Below are positions 5,217-7,796 of a stretch of 7,796 nt of DNA, piece by piece. Every line of letters starts with the position of its first letter. Position 1 is the first letter of the stretch. The translations under genes were made by a program, and so were the position numbers. The stretch is from an uncultured Brevibacterium sp. GTDB lineage: Bacteria > Actinomycetota > Actinomycetes > Actinomycetales > Brevibacteriaceae. The stretch covers positions 1 to 7,796 of the forward strand of contig CABTZC010000089.1 of NCBI GenBank assembly GCA_902489185.1, read 5' to 3'. The notes beneath the pieces were generated by a model. That model was not told the origin of the DNA. It saw only the letters and a program-made list of their open reading frames with translations, and did no database searches.

Positions 5217-6449
5217 ATGAGTGCCATAATCCGCGCTTTGTGTGGCCCCAGAGTCATCGACCCCTACATACGTCTGGCAACTCTAATCGTAGGACTCTTC
5301 ATTGGGGCACCCGCTTCCTTCGAGCTCCTCACAGACCTCAACGCTCAGCTTGATATCGCTTTTGGCCTACTCATCATTGCGCTCCCATACTTTCCCCGCA
5401 CGGTTGCACTCATAATCACCGCAGTTTCAGTCACACTGACAGTTGGGCTCACAGCTAACGCAGTGATCAACGACCTAGCGCTATCAGTTGCCGGCGCCGT
5501 ACTGCTCACCTACAAACGCTGGAAACTAACATCCCTGCCTTTTACGTCCCTTGTCGCTCTCAACGCGTACCTGCTCATCGGGTCTGAGTACTACTCGTTC
5601 TTCCACTGCGCAATCTCAATAGGCACTTTCGTGTTAGCAAGCACCCTTGGCTGGGCTGCAGGAACCACAGAACAACGAATCACCCGGCTCATTGCAGAGG
5701 CAGCCACCCAAGCTGCGGAATCCGAACGTCGCGAAGCTGACCTACGCAACCAATTCGCGCTTGACGCACACGACACCGTGTCACACGGGCTCACAAAAGA
5801 AAACTTCATGCTCAGAAACGCTCTGAGCAAAACGGAACCAGGAAGCGAACTCAATCAAGACATCACAGAAATCCTGTTAGCCAACAGAACTAACCAACAA
5901 AACCTGCGCTCCTTGTTAGCAGGACTCCACTCCACCACCACGAACACAGTCGCCCTCAGCCATGCTGTCGAAACCGTGTGCGACGACATCCGCGAAGCGT
6001 TCTCAGCAGCTCAACGCCCCATTCGCATCACCTGCGCAGTCACCGACCAACCTTGCCCACCGCAGCGCACAGCGGGTGTAGGGCTGCTACTGACAGAACT
6101 CGCCACCAACATCCTCAAACACGGCGACATCAACGACCAATCAGCAACACTCGACGTTACATGCGACGGCCGGGGCCTCCTGATCACGGCACAGAACACG
6201 CCCCGCCAGCTCACACCTCGGCCAGAAAACTACACGCCACCTACCACCACGGCGTTCTCCGTTGAGCGCCGCGTAACTATGCTCAACGGCACCACCGATT
6301 TTCACACAACACCAGAATCATTCACCGTCACAGCCACCGTGCCGCTCAACGCACCTGAGCAGAACCCCACGACATCTAACGCAAGCGCTGCGGTTTCTGA
6401 CACTTCACACACACGTGAGTCGACCGCCCGCCCAGCACAATCCGCGTAA
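5217..6449 (+). CDS. Membrane-bound sensor histidine kinase, HisKA_3 (NarL-partner) type
   Basis: The product is 410 residues. The N-terminal part (about 15-148) is a series of five or six hydrophobic segments with almost no extracytoplasmic domain, so it probably senses within or near the membrane. A charged helix (about 150-180, ITRLIAEAATQAAESERREADLRNQF region) joins it to the dimerisation domain. There the phospho-acceptor is His185, in DAHDTVSHGLT, the HisKA_3 signature. A HATPase N-box is visible as LLTELATNILKHG (291-303, with Glu294 and Asn298). Beyond it the glycine boxes are degenerate: where DxGxG is expected the sequence reads LLITAQNTPR, and where GxGL is expected it reads TTTAFSVERRVTMLNGT. 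A Thr/Ser/Pro-rich tail (about 378-410) follows the last strand, and its codons overlap the end of mutM by 74 bases on the other strand. The likely partner is the regulator at 2538-3179. The ligand is unknown. Confidence 0.9.
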   Translation: MSAIIRALCGPRVIDPYIRLATLIVGLFIGAPASFELLTDLNAQLDIAFGLLIIALPYFPRTVALIITAVSVTLTVGLTANAVINDLALSVAGAVLLTYKRWKLTSLPFTSLVALNAYLLIGSEYYSFFHCAISIGTFVLASTLGWAAGTTEQRITRLIAEAATQAAESERREADLRNQFALDAHDTVSHGLTKENFMLRNALSKTEPGSELNQDITEILLANRTNQQNLRSLLAGLHSTTTNTVALSHAVETVCDDIREAFSAAQRPIRITCAVTDQPCPPQRTAGVGLLLTELATNILKHGDINDQSATLDVTCDGRGLLITAQNTPRQLTPRPENYTPPTTTAFSVERRVTMLNGTTDFHTTPESFTVTATVPLNAPEQNPTTSNASAAVSDTSHTRESTARPAQSA

Positions 6450-7332
6450 TGGGCGTCGAACAGCGCACACACGGCTGACCTTCCCGGCCATATACCTGTA
6501 GCGACCGCTCGAAATACCCTGACTCGCCGTTGACGTTGACATACAGCGCATCAAAACTGGTGCCACCCACCTCCAAGGCACGCGCCATCACATCACGGGC
6601 CGCCTCCAGCACCCGCTCAATCCGCGAAATCCGCAACCGCGAAGCCCGCGCTGCCGGGTGCACGCCCGCTTCAAACAACGCCTCATCAGCATAAATATTG
6701 CCCACACCACTGACCACACGCTGGTCCAGCAAAGCCGTCTTCATCGCCACGTTCTTGCGTGCAATAGCCCTTGCCACCACCGGCACCGAAAACCCATCCT
6801 CAAACGGATCCAGCCCCGCCCCACGCGCCGACTCCGCCACCAAACGACGCTCACCGGCCGCACCTGCAACACCAGGCACCAGACGTTCAACACCCAGGTG
6901 ACCAAAGATACGCTGATCCACGAACCGCAACTGCCCCACTCCTGCGGGTCCAGCCACGTTGAACACCGCCCGCGTGTGTGGGTGCAACGGGTCATCTGCC
7001 TCGTGGATCCTCGCCTGCCCACTCATCCCCAGGTGCATGGCAAGCGCCCACTCATCCACCTCGGCGGCCTCACCGTCACCAGCCAGCCCGTCACTAATCA
7101 GCCCAGTGCCAACCAGCGGCATCCACATGTATTTTCCGCGCCGCTCAACTGACGCAATTCGCGCGCCCGCTAGCGCGCGTTCAAAACTCACCACCCGCTC
7201 TGCAGGCACATTCCTCGCCGAGGTGGTCCCCAGTATCCGCGCATCGAGCACCTGGGCACGGGTGATGGTGGAGCCTGTGAGCCAGGCAGAAAGACCTCGG
7301 CGCACGGACTCTACTTCAGGAAGTTCAGGCAT
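6376..7332 (-). CDS. mutM: Formamidopyrimidine-DNA glycosylase (Fpg/MutM)
   Basis: This base-excision repair enzyme removes oxidised purines (8-oxoG, FapyG) and nicks the DNA by beta/delta elimination. The 318-residue product starts MPELPEVE, giving the catalytic Pro2 and Glu3 after Met removal. The conserved Lys (67, in RRGKYMW), the HLGMSG loop (100-105), RIFGHLG and the helix-two-turn-helix with SGVGNIYADEALF (208-220, Asn212) are all present. The C-terminal zinc finger is C288-x2-C291-x16-C308-x2-C311, with Arg303 in GGRSTH as the usual DNA-contacting residue. All key residues are intact. It is somewhat longer than typical, mainly through a loop around 74-95 (GTGLISDGLAGDGEAAEVDE) and near 153-162. 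AAAGGAG lies ten bases before the ATG. The start is 30 bases after the rnc stop, so the two probably form an operon. The last 24 codons overlap the kinase gene convergently, so no terminator is seen before that overlap. Confidence 0.97.
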   Translation of the reverse strand: MPELPEVESVRRGLSAWLTGSTITRAQVLDARILGTTSARNVPAERVVSFERALAGARIASVERRGKYMWMPLVGTGLISDGLAGDGEAAEVDEWALAMHLGMSGQARIHEADDPLHPHTRAVFNVAGPAGVGQLRFVDQRIFGHLGVERLVPGVAGAAGERRLVAESARGAGLDPFEDGFSVPVVARAIARKNVAMKTALLDQRVVSGVGNIYADEALFEAGVHPAARASRLRISRIERVLEAARDVMARALEVGGTSFDALYVNVNGESGYFERSLQVYGREGQPCVRCSTPITRIVLGGRSTHVCVKCQKPQRLR

Positions 7333-7362
7333 TCAGGCACCGCTCCTTTGCGTGCCCAGCCA

Positions 7363-7796
7363 CTAATTCCGGTGCCACCCAGGGTACTTTTCAAGAATCT
7401 TTTTCACCGCAATTTCCGCGGCAACAAGTTCAGCATTCTTCTTCGACGTGCCTTCGCCGGCAGCCCACCGCGTTTCGCCTAGATACGCGACTGCGGTGAA
7501 CACGCGCGCGTGATCGGGGCCTTCACCGGTGACGTCGTAATGCACGGCACCCAGGCTTAAGTCCGCGGCAGCTTCCTGCAATGTGGTCTTGTAATCCATG
7601 CCCGCGCCCAGGTTCACGGCGTCTTCAAGAAGCGGCCCAACCAGGCGCTCAACTAAAGCGTTCGCGGCGTCCGGGCCCTGGGACACATAGCAGGCGCCAA
7701 TGATGGCCTCAACAGTGTCGGCAAGGATCGAGTCCTTGTCACGACCACCGGTGCGTTCTTCGCCGTTGCCCAACAGCAGGAACTCGCCGATTCCAT
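7363..7796 (-). CDS. rnc: Ribonuclease III, C-terminal part (partial; runs off the right edge)
   Basis: RNase III cleaves double-stranded RNA in rRNA maturation and mRNA turnover. About 143 codons are visible and the reading frame stays open to the window edge, so the true start lies outside. The end of the nuclease domain shows GGRDKDSILADTVEAIIGA, with the second catalytic Asp/Glu pair of the family in ADTVEA. The dsRNA-binding domain follows: DYKTTLQE, then a strand region with HARVFTA, then GEGTSKKNAELVAAEIAVKKIL. The first catalytic motif (ERLEFLGD) is beyond the edge. The gene sits directly upstream of mutM on the same strand, the common actinobacterial order. Confidence 0.96.
   Translation of the reverse strand, partial: GIGEFLLLGNGEERTGGRDKDSILADTVEAIIGACYVSQGPDAANALVERLVGPLLEDAVNLGAGMDYKTTLQEAAADLSLGAVHYDVTGEGPDHARVFTAVAYLGETRWAAGEGTSKKNAELVAAEIAVKKILEKYPGWHRN

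Noticed and set aside
6658..7152. Plus-strand frame of 164 codons antisense to mutM
   Set aside because: mutM carries all catalytic and zinc-ligand residues here. The antisense product is His/Arg/Pro-rich with no domain and no ribosome site.
1..7796. CRISPR array, tRNA or rRNA gene, insertion sequence or prophage elements
   Set aside because: I saw no regularly spaced repeats, no tRNA-like cloverleaf arms, no transposase or integrase motifs and no terminal inverted repeats.

Overview
The window reads as chromosomal DNA of an actinobacterium (phylum Actinomycetota) with moderate rather than very high GC. The grounds are the same-strand order rnc - mutM - (insert) - smc, which is a familiar actinobacterial housekeeping neighbourhood, and a HisKA_3-type kinase paired with a LuxR/NarL-type regulator. 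I cannot assign a family or genus from the sequence.

Layout. Both ends are housekeeping genes on the minus strand. At the right end are the 3' part of rnc (RNase III, cut by the window edge) and, 30 bases downstream, mutM (formamidopyrimidine-DNA glycosylase). At the left end is the 5' part of smc (N-terminal ATPase head, also cut by the edge). About 5.8 kb of accessory DNA lies between mutM and smc. From right to left it holds: a plus-strand membrane sensor histidine kinase whose 3' end overlaps the 3' end of mutM by 74 bases; a divergent minus-strand gene for a secreted, permuted NlpC/P60 (YiiX/YebB-like) hydrolase that looks broken; a minus-strand lipoprotein gene whose stop codon overlaps the start of a LuxR-family response regulator (ATGA); and a plus-strand DASS/SLC13 anion:sodium symporter convergent with the regulator. 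The 259-base gap between smc and the symporter holds a possible small membrane-protein ORF and two perfect triloop hairpins, the second followed by a T-run.

How the genes may work together. The histidine kinase and response regulator are the only two-component genes visible and are probably partners, although they are about 2 kb apart and on opposite strands. The genes between them encode exported products (a lipoprotein and a putative cell-wall or lipid hydrolase), so the block looks like a small envelope-sensing module. The lipoprotein is translationally coupled to the regulator, so it may be an accessory sensor or an output of the system; this is inference. The symporter would import dicarboxylates or a similar anion with Na+, and nothing in the sequence links it firmly to the two-component module.

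Most interesting points: the lipoprotein/response-regulator overlap with a displaced kinase; the kinase's unrecognisable ATP-lid glycine boxes; the hydrolase that keeps its Cys half but lacks the His half across a frame change; the structured smc-symporter intergenic region; and a shared AGTRCTTAC motif in front of the two exported-protein genes.
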